This document shows positions 48,505 to 57,384 of a DNA stretch of 64,000 nt, piece by piece. The position numbers were made by a program, and so were the translations under genes. The stretch lies in NCBI RefSeq assembly GCF_001274895.1, contig NZ_CP006841.1:2705746-2769745 (forward strand). Reading direction: 5' to 3'. Numbering within the stretch: the first letter of the stretch is position 1; the number at the start of each line of letters is the position of its first letter. The stretch is from Corynebacterium lactis RW2-5. GTDB lineage: Bacteria; Actinomycetota; Actinomycetes; Mycobacteriales; Mycobacteriaceae. Below the pieces are notes generated by a model that saw nothing but the letters and a program-made list of their open reading frames with translations, had not been told where the DNA came from and did not search any database.

Positions 48505-51500
48505 GTGACTGATTCAGAAGCGCATAAATCTGGACTTCGCGGGCGCATACGAAGGCCCGCTCCGCCGGCCCCTGTGCCGGCAGCTCGCCGGTCCGCGGAG
48601 TCCGAGCCTGCAGAGTCGGCGCCCGACCTCACCTCGGTGAGGAATCGCGTACGGCGCAAGCCCTCACCGGATGCCGGCCCGACTGATCCGAAGGCTGCCG
48701 GGGCGGCTCGTACTGCCGGGGCAGTCGCGACGTCCGGTGCGGCATCCAGCTCGACGGCCACGGCTGCAAGGGGGGAGAAGGGACAACAGTCCGACTCCGA
48801 TGTGGTCGCCTCCACCGGTTCAATGGCGATTGCGACGCTAATCTCCCGCATCACCGGATTTTTGCGCAACCTTCTCATCGGCGCGACGATGGGTCCGGCT
48901 ATCGCCTCGGCCTTCAACGTCGCGAACACGCTGCCTAACCTCATCACCGAAATCGTTCTCGGCGCGGTCCTGACCTCTCTCGTGGTGCCGGTTCTGGTCC
49001 GCGCAGAGAAGGAAGACCCGGACCGCGGCGCCGCGTTCATCCGAAGACTTTTGACAGTGTCCCTGTCGCTGCTGGCGGTGGTCACCATCGCCGCCGTAAT
49101 CGGGGCACCTTTCCTTACGACGCTCAGCCTGAACGAAGATGGTAAGGTCAACGTCCCCCTGGCCACTGCGTTCGCCTTCCTTTTGCTGCCGCAGATTATC
49201 TTCTACGGCATCTTCGCCCTGCTCATGGCGGTGCTCAACACCAAGGGCATCTTCAAGCCAGGAGCCTGGGCGCCGGTGGCCAACAATGTCGTCGCAATCA
49301 CGACCCTCCTGCTCTATTGGCAGCTTCCCGGCAGTATTCCCACCGATTCCGCGGGCGTCCTGACCGACCCGCACATTCTGCTTCTCGGTCTCGGTACGAC
49401 GCTGGGCGTGGTCGTACAGGCCGTAATCATGATTCCGTACCTGCGCAAGGCGGGCATCGACCTGCGACCGCTGTGGGGGATCGATGACCGCATCAAGCAG
49501 TTCTCCGGAATGGGCATCGCCATTGTCACCTACGTGGCAATCTCCCAGGCCGGCTACTTCATCACCACCCAGATTGCGTCCTCGGCTTCCGAAGCCGCCC
49601 CGACAATCTACCAGCAGGCCTGGCTCCTACTGCAGGTCCCGTACGGCATCATCGGCGTAACCCTGCTGACCGCGATTATGCCCCGGCTTTCCCGCAATGC
49701 CGCCGATGGTAACGACAAGGCTGTGGTCCGGGACCTTTCCGTCGGCACGCGCCTAACCATGATCGCCCTGGTTCCGATCGTGGCTTTCTTCACCGCATTC
49801 GGCCGGCCCATCGCAATTGGCCTGTTCGCGTACCTGGAGTTCCCGCAGCACACTGCCGAGATTCTCGGCTGGACGCTTTCCTTCTCCGCGTTCTCGCTGA
49901 TTCCTTACGCAATTGTGCTGCTGCACCTTCGCGTGTTCTACGCCCGCGAGGAGGCGTGGACGCCGACGTTCATCATCCTCGGCATCACCATAGTCAAGGT
50001 GATTCTTTCCTACCTGGCGCCGATTCTGGCCTCCAACCTGGAGACGGTAGTCGTGCTGCTCGGCGCGGCCAACGGCTTCGGTTTCGTCGCCGGCGCGATT
50101 ATCGGCTTCCTGCTGCTGCGCCGCCAACTCGGCCACCTGGACAGCAAGGCGACCATCAAGACGGTGGCGTGGTCACTTGGCGCCTCGCTGGCCGGCGTGT
50201 TCGTGGCCACCCTCGTCTACATTTTCACCGACTCTGCGGTGTTCGACTTCTTTGGCTCCTTCGGCTTCTTCCTGCGCACCTGCATCACGGGCGTTGTCTT
50301 CCTCGTCGGTACCGGCATTGTCCTGGCACAGGCACCGCTTGCCGAAGTCCGCGTTCTCGGCGGTTTCCTCGGCCGCATTCCGGGCCTGCGCCGTTTCGCC
50401 CCGAAGCCGCACGCGGCGGACGACGCTATGGAGGACCGCGAGGCCATGGAGCGCGAGCAGGGCTTCGCAGCCGACGCGTTCTCCATCTCGCCGGCGAGCC
50501 TCATCGGCGAGTCCACTGGTCTCGCCAACGAGGGCTTCACTGCCTCGCCGCTGCTGCCTCCGATGCCGACCGAAGGCTCCCGCCCCGTCCGCTACGTTCC
50601 GGGCGAGATGGTCTCCGGCGGTCGCTTCCGCCTGCGTTCCGAGGTCGCCACTTACCCAGGTCTGCGCCTGTGGCGCGCCATGGACATGGGCGATCCCGAC
50701 CACGGCGATGTCGCCCTCATTTTCGTCGACACCATCACGCTGCCGTACCGTGGAGGATTGCCCTCTGACGCTGCAGCGAAGATCGCGAATACCACCAACG
50801 AGCTGCGCAGTCTCGCCGGCACCGGTATGTCGCGCATCCACAGTGTCGCCAAGACCCGTACCGAGGTGCTCATCGCCGCTGACTGGACCTCGAGCGTCGG
50901 CGCTAACCTGCTCGAGCAGGCCGCCCACCCGGATGCCCTCGCGCTTGCGGCGGTTCACCTCGCCGAGGTCGTCGCCGATGCCCACGAGTCCGGCCGTGTC
51001 CTCGGCCTCGACGACAAGCCTGAGCGCCTGCGCATCAGCGGCGACGGCCACCTCTTCGACGCTTTCCCCGTCGTGCTTCCCGACGCCTCCCGCGCCTCCG
51101 ATTACCGTGCGCTCGTCTCCGCCACCGCCTCGCTTTTCGACGGCATCTCCCACGTCCCGCAGGACATCCGCGACGCCATTGCGAAGGCGCGTGCCGCGGA
51201 CCCGGACAACCCGAATTCCGAGGTGTCCCCGGCTCGCACGCTCGCCGAGGACCTGCGGCGCGCTGCACTGGGCCCGGAATCCTCGGAGTTCCCGACCATC
51301 CGTACCGACGGCTCCTCCGACGACGGCACCTCTGCGGGCTCGAAGCCGGGCCTGGTCCGCCGCGTTGCGGGCCGCACCCGGGCTTTCAGTACCGGTGCAA
51401 TGGTTGTCGGTGTCGTGATTGTCGGCGCCGTCGTCGCCGGTGCCGTCTTCGGTCTGGTCAATCGCTCCTCCGATGCCCCGATTACGCCCGACTCTGTTCG

Positions 51501-52098
51501 CCGCGGTCCGGCGGCCGCGCAGAAGGCCGCCGAGGGACTCGGGGCTGCGCTGCCAATCCGCGCCGCGACTGAGTGGCAACCGGACACCCCGAATCCGGAG
51601 GCCGGACCGGATAATCCGGATAACGCCAAGCTGACCATCGATAAGGACCCGAATTCCTTCTGGGCCACTTCTACGTACCTGTCCCAGTTCGGCACCGAAC
51701 CAACCGCATTCAAGCCGGGAGTGGGCATCCTCGTCAGCTTGTCCGATCCGTCCAGTCCCCATCACGTTCAACTCGTCGCCACGCGCGGCGCGAAGTTCGA
51801 GATTAGGGGTCTGAAGGACCCGTCGTCCACAAACCTGGATGACACCGTTGTCCTTGGTTCGGGCACAATCGGCGCGGGTACGACCACGATTCCCGTCGAT
51901 TCGAAGGGGCAGAAGTGGACGGAATTGGTCATCTTCGTCAAGGAGATGCCGAGGGCTCGTGACTCTTTGCGCGACCTTTCCGTCGACGAGATTAATGAGG
52001 GTCGAAAGGACGCCCTCGTCGGTGACTCCGATCTCGCCGATTCCGCGCCGGATCAGTTGGTTCCGGTCGCGATTGGCAACATTGAGGTGCTGGACTAG
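48505..52098 (+). CDS. murJ: MurJ (MviN) lipid II flippase with C-terminal pseudokinase and extracellular domain (1197 aa)
   Basis: Residues about 100-620 form the MurJ/MviN fold (14 helices): SMAIATLISRITGFLRNLLIGATMG, NTLPNLITEIVLGAVLTSLVVPVLV, QAWLLLQVPYGIIGVTLLTAIMPRLSR. Residues about 690-930 resemble a protein kinase fold lacking catalytic motifs (GGRFRLRSEVATYPGLRLWRAMDM), as in the mycobacterial MviN pseudokinase. A single helix VVGVVIVGAVVAGAVFGLV follows, then a Trp-rich extracellular domain (SFWATSTYLSQFG...). The start is the GTG at 48505 (VTDSEAHKSGLRGR); longer in-frame openings overlap DUF6049. Flips lipid II for peptidoglycan. Confidence 0.93.
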   Translation: MTDSEAHKSGLRGRIRRPAPPAPVPAARRSAESEPAESAPDLTSVRNRVRRKPSPDAGPTDPKAAGAARTAGAVATSGAASSSTATAARGEKGQQSDSDVVASTGSMAIATLISRITGFLRNLLIGATMGPAIASAFNVANTLPNLITEIVLGAVLTSLVVPVLVRAEKEDPDRGAAFIRRLLTVSLSLLAVVTIAAVIGAPFLTTLSLNEDGKVNVPLATAFAFLLLPQIIFYGIFALLMAVLNTKGIFKPGAWAPVANNVVAITTLLLYWQLPGSIPTDSAGVLTDPHILLLGLGTTLGVVVQAVIMIPYLRKAGIDLRPLWGIDDRIKQFSGMGIAIVTYVAISQAGYFITTQIASSASEAAPTIYQQAWLLLQVPYGIIGVTLLTAIMPRLSRNAADGNDKAVVRDLSVGTRLTMIALVPIVAFFTAFGRPIAIGLFAYLEFPQHTAEILGWTLSFSAFSLIPYAIVLLHLRVFYAREEAWTPTFIILGITIVKVILSYLAPILASNLETVVVLLGAANGFGFVAGAIIGFLLLRRQLGHLDSKATIKTVAWSLGASLAGVFVATLVYIFTDSAVFDFFGSFGFFLRTCITGVVFLVGTGIVLAQAPLAEVRVLGGFLGRIPGLRRFAPKPHAADDAMEDREAMEREQGFAADAFSISPASLIGESTGLANEGFTASPLLPPMPTEGSRPVRYVPGEMVSGGRFRLRSEVATYPGLRLWRAMDMGDPDHGDVALIFVDTITLPYRGGLPSDAAAKIANTTNELRSLAGTGMSRIHSVAKTRTEVLIAADWTSSVGANLLEQAAHPDALALAAVHLAEVVADAHESGRVLGLDDKPERLRISGDGHLFDAFPVVLPDASRASDYRALVSATASLFDGISHVPQDIRDAIAKARAADPDNPNSEVSPARTLAEDLRRAALGPESSEFPTIRTDGSSDDGTSAGSKPGLVRRVAGRTRAFSTGAMVVGVVIVGAVVAGAVFGLVNRSSDAPITPDSVRRGPAAAQKAAEGLGAALPIRAATEWQPDTPNPEAGPDNPDNAKLTIDKDPNSFWATSTYLSQFGTEPTAFKPGVGILVSLSDPSSPHHVQLVATRGAKFEIRGLKDPSSTNLDDTVVLGSGTIGAGTTTIPVDSKGQKWTELVIFVKEMPRARDSLRDLSVDEINEGRKDALVGDSDLADSAPDQLVPVAIGNIEVLD

Positions 52099-52139
52099 CG
52101 GCCTCTGAGATCCGGAAAACTGACATCGCCGAAAAGCAG

Positions 52140-52176
52140 CCGGGGGTTGTGGTTATCCACAGCCTCCGGTCTTTTT
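52140..52176 (+). terminator. Intrinsic terminator of murJ
   Basis: A 13-bp stem (52140-52152 with 52157-52169, two G-U pairs), loop TTAT, then CTTTTT. The loop and right arm happen to form a perfect DnaA box TTATCCACA at 52153-52161. Confidence 0.8.
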
Positions 52177-52264
52177 GTCCCCTTTTTAAAATTCATCCAC
52201 AGCTGCTTGGCTCACCGCAGTTTTGCGATGGCGCACCCTTTGGGCGCGTGCTTGAGTATGTCCC

Positions 52265-52918
52265 ATGAACTTTGGGGGAAGAAATAATCAGAAGTTGATT
52301 CAGCAGTCCTGCAACATCGACTCGGCCAGGGGAGGGGATCGGAAAGGACAGCCAACACCGGTCCGACTGGAACGGGAGAAAGAGGATCTCGCTCTGTTGC
52401 GGGCACACGTCGCCGGAGACAGTCGGGCATTCGGCATGCTGGTGGCGCGACACCGCGCCATGCTGCTCAATGTCGCGAGGCGTCACTGTGACGCTCCGCT
52501 TGATCCGAACGATTGCGTACAGGAAGGTCTTCTTCGGGCTATGAATGCGGCCCGGGGCTTCCGGGGCAATTGCTCAGTGGCGACGTGGCTTTCGCTCATT
52601 ATCAAGCACGCGTGCATGGACTACTACCGAGGTCGCTTCGGCCAGGCCCCGGTTTGCGAGGATGAGGAGACTTTCGCACGCAAGATTGACAGCCTTTCCA
52701 CGGAAAAGAACGATGTCACTTTGCGTATCGTTATGTCCGATGCGCTGGCGAAGTTGCCGAAGGATCAGCGGGACGCTCTTTTGTACCTCGACATCTTCGG
52801 ATACTCCATTACGGAAACTGCACGCAGTACCGGCCATCCAAGCGGGACTCTAAAATCTCGCCGCGCCCGGGCTCGCACATTCCTCCGCCGTCGGCTTAGC
52901 GACGTGTTGGCGGCCTAG
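52265..52918 (+). CDS. sigM: ECF RNA polymerase sigma factor SigM (217 aa)
   Basis: Extracytoplasmic-function sigma factor. Region 2 begins LLRAHVAGDSRAFGMLVARHRAMLLNVARRHC; DCVQEGLLRAMNAARGFRG is region 2.2-2.3. Region 4 is ALAKLPKDQRDALLYLDIFGYSITETARSTGHPSGTLKSRRARARTFLRRRL. By synteny it is corynebacterial/mycobacterial SigM, which controls disulfide-stress genes in C. glutamicum. Six Cys (16, 75, 84, 103, 117, 131) is many for an ECF factor. No anti-sigma gene follows (mycobacteria have one here); the gene directly after is trxB, preceded by a SigM-type promoter. The start is the only ATG with a sensible length; its SD is weak. Confidence 0.93.
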   Translation: MNFGGRNNQKLIQQSCNIDSARGGDRKGQPTPVRLEREKEDLALLRAHVAGDSRAFGMLVARHRAMLLNVARRHCDAPLDPNDCVQEGLLRAMNAARGFRGNCSVATWLSLIIKHACMDYYRGRFGQAPVCEDEETFARKIDSLSTEKNDVTLRIVMSDALAKLPKDQRDALLYLDIFGYSITETARSTGHPSGTLKSRRARARTFLRRRLSDVLAA

Positions 52919-52939
52919 CGTAGCCGGTGACCTCAGGCG

Positions 52940-52968
52940 GGGAATATCCCCGGTTAGAATCGCGTTGG
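52940..52968 (+). promoter_or_regulatory. SigM-type promoter of trxB
   Basis: GGGAAT (52940-52945), 17 bases, CGTTGG (52963-52968): a full match to the described corynebacterial SigM consensus GGGAAT - N16-19 - YGTTGR, about 80 bases before the trxB start and just after sigM. It is not preceded by a terminator. Confidence 0.75.
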
Positions 52969-53054
52969 CTGTAGGAGAGGCTTCGGGTAGTTTCAGTCCC
53001 GGAGTTTTTATATTCCGATTAAACAACTTATGAACGCGTTAGTGGAGGAATTTC

Positions 53055-53987
53055 ATGAGCGACACCGTACACGACCTCATCATTGTGGGTTCTGGCCCTG
53101 CCGGCTACACTGCCGCAACTTACGCTGCTCGCGCAGAGCTGAACCCGGTTGTGTTCGAGGGTATTGAATTCGGCGGTCTACTCATGACCACCACCGAAGT
53201 GGAGAACTACCCCGGATTTTCCGAGGGCATTATGGGCCCGGAGCTCATGGATCAGATGCGTGCCCAGGCCGAGCGCTTCGGTGCCGACCTGCGCATGGAG
53301 ATCGTGGACAAGATGGATCTATCCGGCGATATCAAGTCCGTCTGGGTAGGGGAGGAGGAGCACAAGGCCCGCGCCGTCATTCTGGCGATGGGCGCCGCAC
53401 CTCGTTACACGGGTGCCATGGGCGAGCAGCAGCTGCTGGGTCATGGCGTCAGCGCCTGCGCTACTTGTGACGGTTTCTTCTTCCGCGATCACGACATCGC
53501 CGTCGTCGGCGGCGGCGATTCCGCAATGGAAGAAGCTACCTTCCTGACTAAGTTTGCAAAGTCGGTCACCATCGTCCACCGCCGCGATGAGTTCCGCGCC
53601 TCCAAGATTATGGTCGAGCGCGCTGCCGCAAACGAGAAGGTTCGTTTCGCGACCAACAAGGTTGTCTCGAAGGTCCTCGGCGCGGAAGAGGGCAGCGTCA
53701 AGGGCCTTGAGCTTGAAGACACTGTGACTGGCGAGAAGTCCGTGCTCGATGTGACTGCACTGTTCGTCGCTATCGGTCATGAGCCTCGTTCTCAAATGGT
53801 TGTCGATCAGGTTGAATGTGACGAGGCCGGGTACGTAAAGGTGGCTTCCCCGTCCACTCAGACTTCACTGAAGGGCGTCTTCGCAGCCGGTGATTTGGTG
53901 GACTCGCACTACCAGCAGGCAGTCACCGCGGCGGGATCTGGCTGTGCCGCCGCTCTGGATGCCGAGCACTACCTCGCATCACTTTAA
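53055..53987 (+). CDS. trxB: Thioredoxin reductase (310 aa)
   Basis: FAD/NADPH enzyme that reduces thioredoxin. FAD motif [16 protein letters not shown] is at residue 10. The redox-active CATC is in [15 protein letters not shown] near 138. The NADPH motif is [12 protein letters not shown] near 155. [23 protein letters not shown] closes the FAD site. GGAGG precedes the ATG. Transcribed from a SigM-type promoter; partner of trxA 386 bases downstream and of the thioredoxin at 18.9 kb. Confidence 0.97.
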   Translation: MSDTVHDLIIVGSGPAGYTAATYAARAELNPVVFEGIEFGGLLMTTTEVENYPGFSEGIMGPELMDQMRAQAERFGADLRMEIVDKMDLSGDIKSVWVGEEEHKARAVILAMGAAPRYTGAMGEQQLLGHGVSACATCDGFFFRDHDIAVVGGGDSAMEEATFLTKFAKSVTIVHRRDEFRASKIMVERAAANEKVRFATNKVVSKVLGAEEGSVKGLELEDTVTGEKSVLDVTALFVAIGHEPRSQMVVDQVECDEAGYVKVASPSTQTSLKGVFAAGDLVDSHYQQAVTAAGSGCAAALDAEHYLASL

Positions 53988-54004
53988 AATCTTAAACTTT
54001 CAGT

Positions 54005-54048
54005 AAAACGCCCACTAACTGCAGTTATTGCAATATAGTGGGCGTTTT
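54005..54048 (+). terminator. Terminator of trxB
   Basis: AAAACGCCCACTA (54005-54017) pairs perfectly with TAGTGGGCGTTTT (54036-54048), followed by CCTTTT. Confidence 0.85.
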
Positions 54049-54372
54049 CCTTTTATTGGTAATAGCCAACTATCACCGTCTCCCAACTTTAGGAGTTTTT
54101 GATAATTACTGTTTCAAACTATCGGCTTATGCCAATGGATAACCTCTGCCACCCCCAAAGTCTGCAAACTTTCGACGTGCTCGAGTCCGACCCGACACCG
54201 CTTCCGACAATTAAAAAAACCTAAATTAAAACGAGTATTGATAGTTTTACCCGTCGAGCGCTAAACTGATATACAAAACGAACACGCAACCACTCCCGTG
54301 GTCTCCTAAGCCTCGTAATCGAGTACTTAAGAACTAGTCCGGACTCCATGAGAGCGAGCGGAAAGGATTGAA
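54049..54372 (+). other. Intergenic region before trxA, AT-rich
   Basis: About 320 bases without a gene. It contains a candidate promoter for trxA: TTGATA (54238-54243), 18 bases, TAAACT (54262-54267). I see no SigM-type element here, so trxA seems to be under housekeeping control, unlike trxB and the other thioredoxin. Confidence 0.5.
54238..54267 (+). promoter_or_regulatory. Candidate housekeeping promoter of trxA
   Basis: TTGATA - 18 bases - TAAACT, about 105 bases upstream of the trxA ATG. Good matches to both hexamers but no functional evidence. Confidence 0.4.
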
Positions 54373-54693
54373 ATGTCTACAGTCAACGTTACCGCCGATA
54401 CCTTCAAGTCGACCGTCCTCGAATCCGATAAGCCAGTCCTCGTTGACTTCTGGGCGGAGTGGTGCGGTCCTTGCAAAAAGGTCTCCCCGGTGCTCGATGA
54501 GATTGCCGCCGAGCTCGGCGACAAGGCCGTCATTGCCAAGGTAAATGTCGACGAGCAGCGCGCGCTAGCCGGGATGTTCCAAATCATGTCGATTCCGACT
54601 TTGCTCGTGTTTAAGGACGGAACCAAGGTAGAGGAACTTGTCGGCGTGCGGCCGAAGTCTGAAATCCAGGGCAAGATTGAGAAGCACTTCTAA
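54373..54693 (+). CDS. trxA: Thioredoxin (106 aa)
   Basis: Standard-length thioredoxin. Active site WCGPC is in VLVDFWAEWCGPCKKVSPVLD (residues 30-36), and the cis-proline is in MSIPTLLVFKDG. GAAAGGATTGAA precedes the ATG. By position beside trxB it corresponds to mycobacterial trxC, the main thioredoxin partner of TrxB. It is separated from trxB by a terminator and so is likely an independent transcript. Confidence 0.97.
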   Translation: MSTVNVTADTFKSTVLESDKPVLVDFWAEWCGPCKKVSPVLDEIAAELGDKAVIAKVNVDEQRALAGMFQIMSIPTLLVFKDGTKVEELVGVRPKSEIQGKIEKHF

Positions 54694-55077
54694 GAGTTTC
54701 ACTATTCAGTTCAGTTTCTGACACCCCGGTTGGGTGCGTACATCACCCTTCTATGATACTCGAGTGACGAATGTTACGAAAGTTTAATAATCCGGGGTAC
54801 TGGGCTTTTGCGTCTGGGATGGCACGGAACCGCTTATTTACCGTGTCATGAGAGGCTAAATCGCAACGCAGGCTGGTATTCTATGACCACATAATGCGTA
54901 GGCGTTCTTCTTGGCTGACGTTGCGTATCAACGCAAGATATGAACTACCGCTTGGTCCGGCATATCGTGGCACACAAGCCCGAAGCCTGATTTGTGCTGT
55001 ATTAATCAGCACGGGAGCCCAACCCGGTGAAGGCCGCCTACCTCTCATGTCGGTGGACCGATCGGAAGGGAGTCTTT
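54694..55077 (+). other. Intergenic region before cwlM
   Basis: About 380 bases without a convincing gene; short open frames here look random. It must carry the cwlM promoter; I cannot single out one. No tRNA or small RNA seen. Confidence 0.4.
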
Positions 55078-56262
55078 GTGCCTGAGTTTTTGACGGTAGG
55101 TGACCGTTCACCCCGTGTGGCGGAAGTGCGCTCTACACTCGCAAGACTCGGCCTTCTCTCCGGCTGGGAAGGCTCAGCTGCCGAAGAGAACTCTCCGCAA
55201 TGGTCTGGGGACGACGATCTGTTTGACGATAATCTCCGCGATGCGCTCTTGGCATTCCAGCAGTCCAGAGGTGTCTATGCGGACGGCGTTATCAGGGACA
55301 CTACGCTTCGCCTGCTTCGAGAGGCGACCTACACCCTTGGAGCACGGGTTCTTTCCTACGATCCTGTATCCCAGATGACAGGCGAGGACGTAGGGCAGCT
55401 ACAGGCTACTTTGCAGGAACTCGGCTTTCACGATGCCCGGGTCGACGGACACTTTGGACCGAAGACTGATGCTGCGGTTCGCGATTACCAGCTCAATTAC
55501 GGGCTTGAACCGGACGGAATTTGTGGCCCGGTAACGCTCCGAGCGCTTAGCTACCTGGGTCGGCGTGTCACAGGCGGCTCTGTCAGCGCATTCCGTGAGA
55601 AAGAGGTAGTCCGCACTAAGGGTCCGAAGCTCGCAGGCAAACGCGTTGTCATCGATCCAGGCCTTGGCGCTGGTGACCCTGGGATGGTCGTCGAAGGTCC
55701 TTACGGGCAGATTTCCGAAGAAGAAATCCTCTGGGATTTGGCTTCTCGGATCGAGGGACGCCTGGTTGCCGCAGGCGCGGAGACTATTCTGTCTCGTCCT
55801 CGGACTGATAATCCCACAATCGAGGACCGTGCGGAGTTAGCGAACGCCTTTGGTGCCGACGTCTTCATCTCGCTCCAGGCTGATCATTACCAAAATGACC
55901 TGGCCAATGGCGTCGCCACTTTCTATTTCGGCTCAGAGAAGGGCAACAATTCGATTCTCGGCGAGCAGCTTTCGTCGCTGATTCAACGTGAGATTGTAGC
56001 GCGCACTCCGCTTACCGATTGTCGTTCACACGGCCGGACCTGGGATCTGCTAAGGCTGACCCGTATGCCGACGGTCGAGGTGGCGGTCGGGTACATGACA
56101 AACCCTGGAGACATCGCAACCCTGTCTTCCCCAGATCAGCGCGATACCATTGCCGAGTCAATCGTTGTCGCGGTCAAGCGACTCTACCTCGGCGACGACG
56201 AACCGCAGCCGATGACCGGTGCGTATAGCTTCGTTCAGCTTCTCGAGGCGGAAAATTCTTAA
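55078..56262 (+). CDS. cwlM: N-acetylmuramoyl-L-alanine amidase family protein, CwlM-like (394 aa)
   Basis: Two peptidoglycan-binding repeats (residues about 5-75, LTVGDRSPRVAEVRSTLARLGLL; and 95-165, GQLQATLQELGFHDARVDGHFGPKTDAAVRDYQLNYGL) are followed by an amidase_3 domain. That domain has GKRVVIDPGLGAGDPG, EEEILWDLASRIEGRL and FISLQADHY. In mycobacteria this gene (CwlM) sits in the same place, is cytoplasmic, and as a phosphoprotein activates MurA; no signal peptide is seen here either. The zinc-binding His of active amidases (usually DPGHGG) is replaced (DPGLGA), so it probably is not a hydrolase. Start: GTG at 55078 with GGAAGGGAG upstream. Confidence 0.92.
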   Translation: MPEFLTVGDRSPRVAEVRSTLARLGLLSGWEGSAAEENSPQWSGDDDLFDDNLRDALLAFQQSRGVYADGVIRDTTLRLLREATYTLGARVLSYDPVSQMTGEDVGQLQATLQELGFHDARVDGHFGPKTDAAVRDYQLNYGLEPDGICGPVTLRALSYLGRRVTGGSVSAFREKEVVRTKGPKLAGKRVVIDPGLGAGDPGMVVEGPYGQISEEEILWDLASRIEGRLVAAGAETILSRPRTDNPTIEDRAELANAFGADVFISLQADHYQNDLANGVATFYFGSEKGNNSILGEQLSSLIQREIVARTPLTDCRSHGRTWDLLRLTRMPTVEVAVGYMTNPGDIATLSSPDQRDTIAESIVVAVKRLYLGDDEPQPMTGAYSFVQLLEAENS

Positions 56263-56330
56263 CCGACCAAAGCGTTTAGAAATGCTGCACTCGCTGTGTA
56301 TCGACTTAGCGCAAGCCAAACGAGCTGCGG

Positions 56331-57320
56331 CTACAGACTAAAAAGCCTGGCCCGAATAAACCGTTCGGCCGAGCTTTTTTCTAGAGCATGGCCCACGGCT
56401 TCGTCCCAGTTGAGCTCGGCATCTAAGTCGATGCGCAGCTTCGGATGTACTGGATGAGGCGTCATCACCCGGAAACCTGCTTCCAGTAGCGTTCTCGTCC
56501 GAATCATCTCTCCGAACTCGTGATTTATCGCGCTCAACGAGTTTGAGTGACACGGCTTCAGGCTCCGTGCAGCACCCAGGCTTTGCTCCAGCTCTTCGAA
56601 AAGAAGACTCGCTTCTGCATCGTCAGCGCCTTCTTTGTTACAGTCAATCTCCGCCGTCTCTCGTTCGTCCTCAGCACTGCCGCTGCATCCGAACGCTTCC
56701 ACTGCATTGACTCCTCGCTGCGCTAGGTTGTGCAGCGTTGTCAGGAGCAGGGCTCGGCTCATTGCATCATCAACTTCGAATGGATCGAAGTGGAAACTGG
56801 TCAACGCGATTGCGTCAGGGGAAATTGGTCCAGATGGAAAAGAAAAAGTTGTCGGGCAGAATCTCGGCGGGGAAAACAGCAAGGTTCCTACTGTTCGAAA
56901 GCTGTCTTTGTCGAGGTCTCGCATGCCCTCTGCCGAGGGTTTCGCCGAATCGGCCAGCCTAAGCGAAAAGCCACATGAGCCCCAGGACAGGAATACCGCA
57001 TTTAGCCATGCCTCCTTTTCGAGGCGAACCTGATCGACATCCTGATGACTGCGATTCCGGTCGATATCACCCGAATGCTCTAAATAGCCCGGAGCACGCT
57101 TTAATTCGTCTCCAGGTAATTGGGGAGCCCTATCGGCATCCAAAGCGCTTAAATCGTCGTTTCTGGCTATTTCTGGGGCAATTTCGCCTGCGCACCTATC
57201 ATGGTAGCCGGTAAATCTGGCGCGACGAGCACCCTGTTCCCAGAAAAGACTCGTCATCGTTTCCGGATAGACCGCATCGATGTTTGCGAGGTCAATAGGT
57301 GTGATTATGAAGTCTTTCAC
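56331..57320 (-). CDS. GNAT-like conserved protein near parB (329 aa)
   Basis: Conserved-position gene between cwlM and parB (mycobacterial Rv3916c position; annotated there as GNAT-type). The visible text lacks a clear acetyl-CoA motif (R/QxxGxG/A). It starts KDFIITPIDLANIDAVYPETMTSLFWEQ, has an acidic charged middle, and ends AHLEKSSAERFIRARLFSL-like. There are several Cys (CAGEIAPE, CGFSL, CPTTF, CSGSAED, CNKEG, CHSNS). The GTG at 57320 follows AAGGAG by ten bases (TTG at 57323 is next to it). Function unknown; family call rests mainly on synteny. Confidence 0.7.
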   Translation of the reverse strand: MKDFIITPIDLANIDAVYPETMTSLFWEQGARRARFTGYHDRCAGEIAPEIARNDDLSALDADRAPQLPGDELKRAPGYLEHSGDIDRNRSHQDVDQVRLEKEAWLNAVFLSWGSCGFSLRLADSAKPSAEGMRDLDKDSFRTVGTLLFSPPRFCPTTFSFPSGPISPDAIALTSFHFDPFEVDDAMSRALLLTTLHNLAQRGVNAVEAFGCSGSAEDERETAEIDCNKEGADDAEASLLFEELEQSLGAARSLKPCHSNSLSAINHEFGEMIRTRTLLEAGFRVMTPHPVHPKLRIDLDAELNWDEAVGHALEKSSAERFIRARLFSL

Positions 57321-57384
57321 CAATCGTCACTCCTTTTTCCGCGGTCCGGGGGGGGACGGGGCGAGGCGCAGGTGTCTCGGAAAA

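Noticed and set aside
50173..51771. 532-codon minus-strand open frame opposite murJ
   Set aside because: Antisense shadow of murJ; repeats of Gly/Arg/Ala only.
52153..52161. Perfect DnaA box TTATCCACA after murJ
   Set aside because: It is the loop and right arm of the murJ terminator hairpin, so it is probably incidental.
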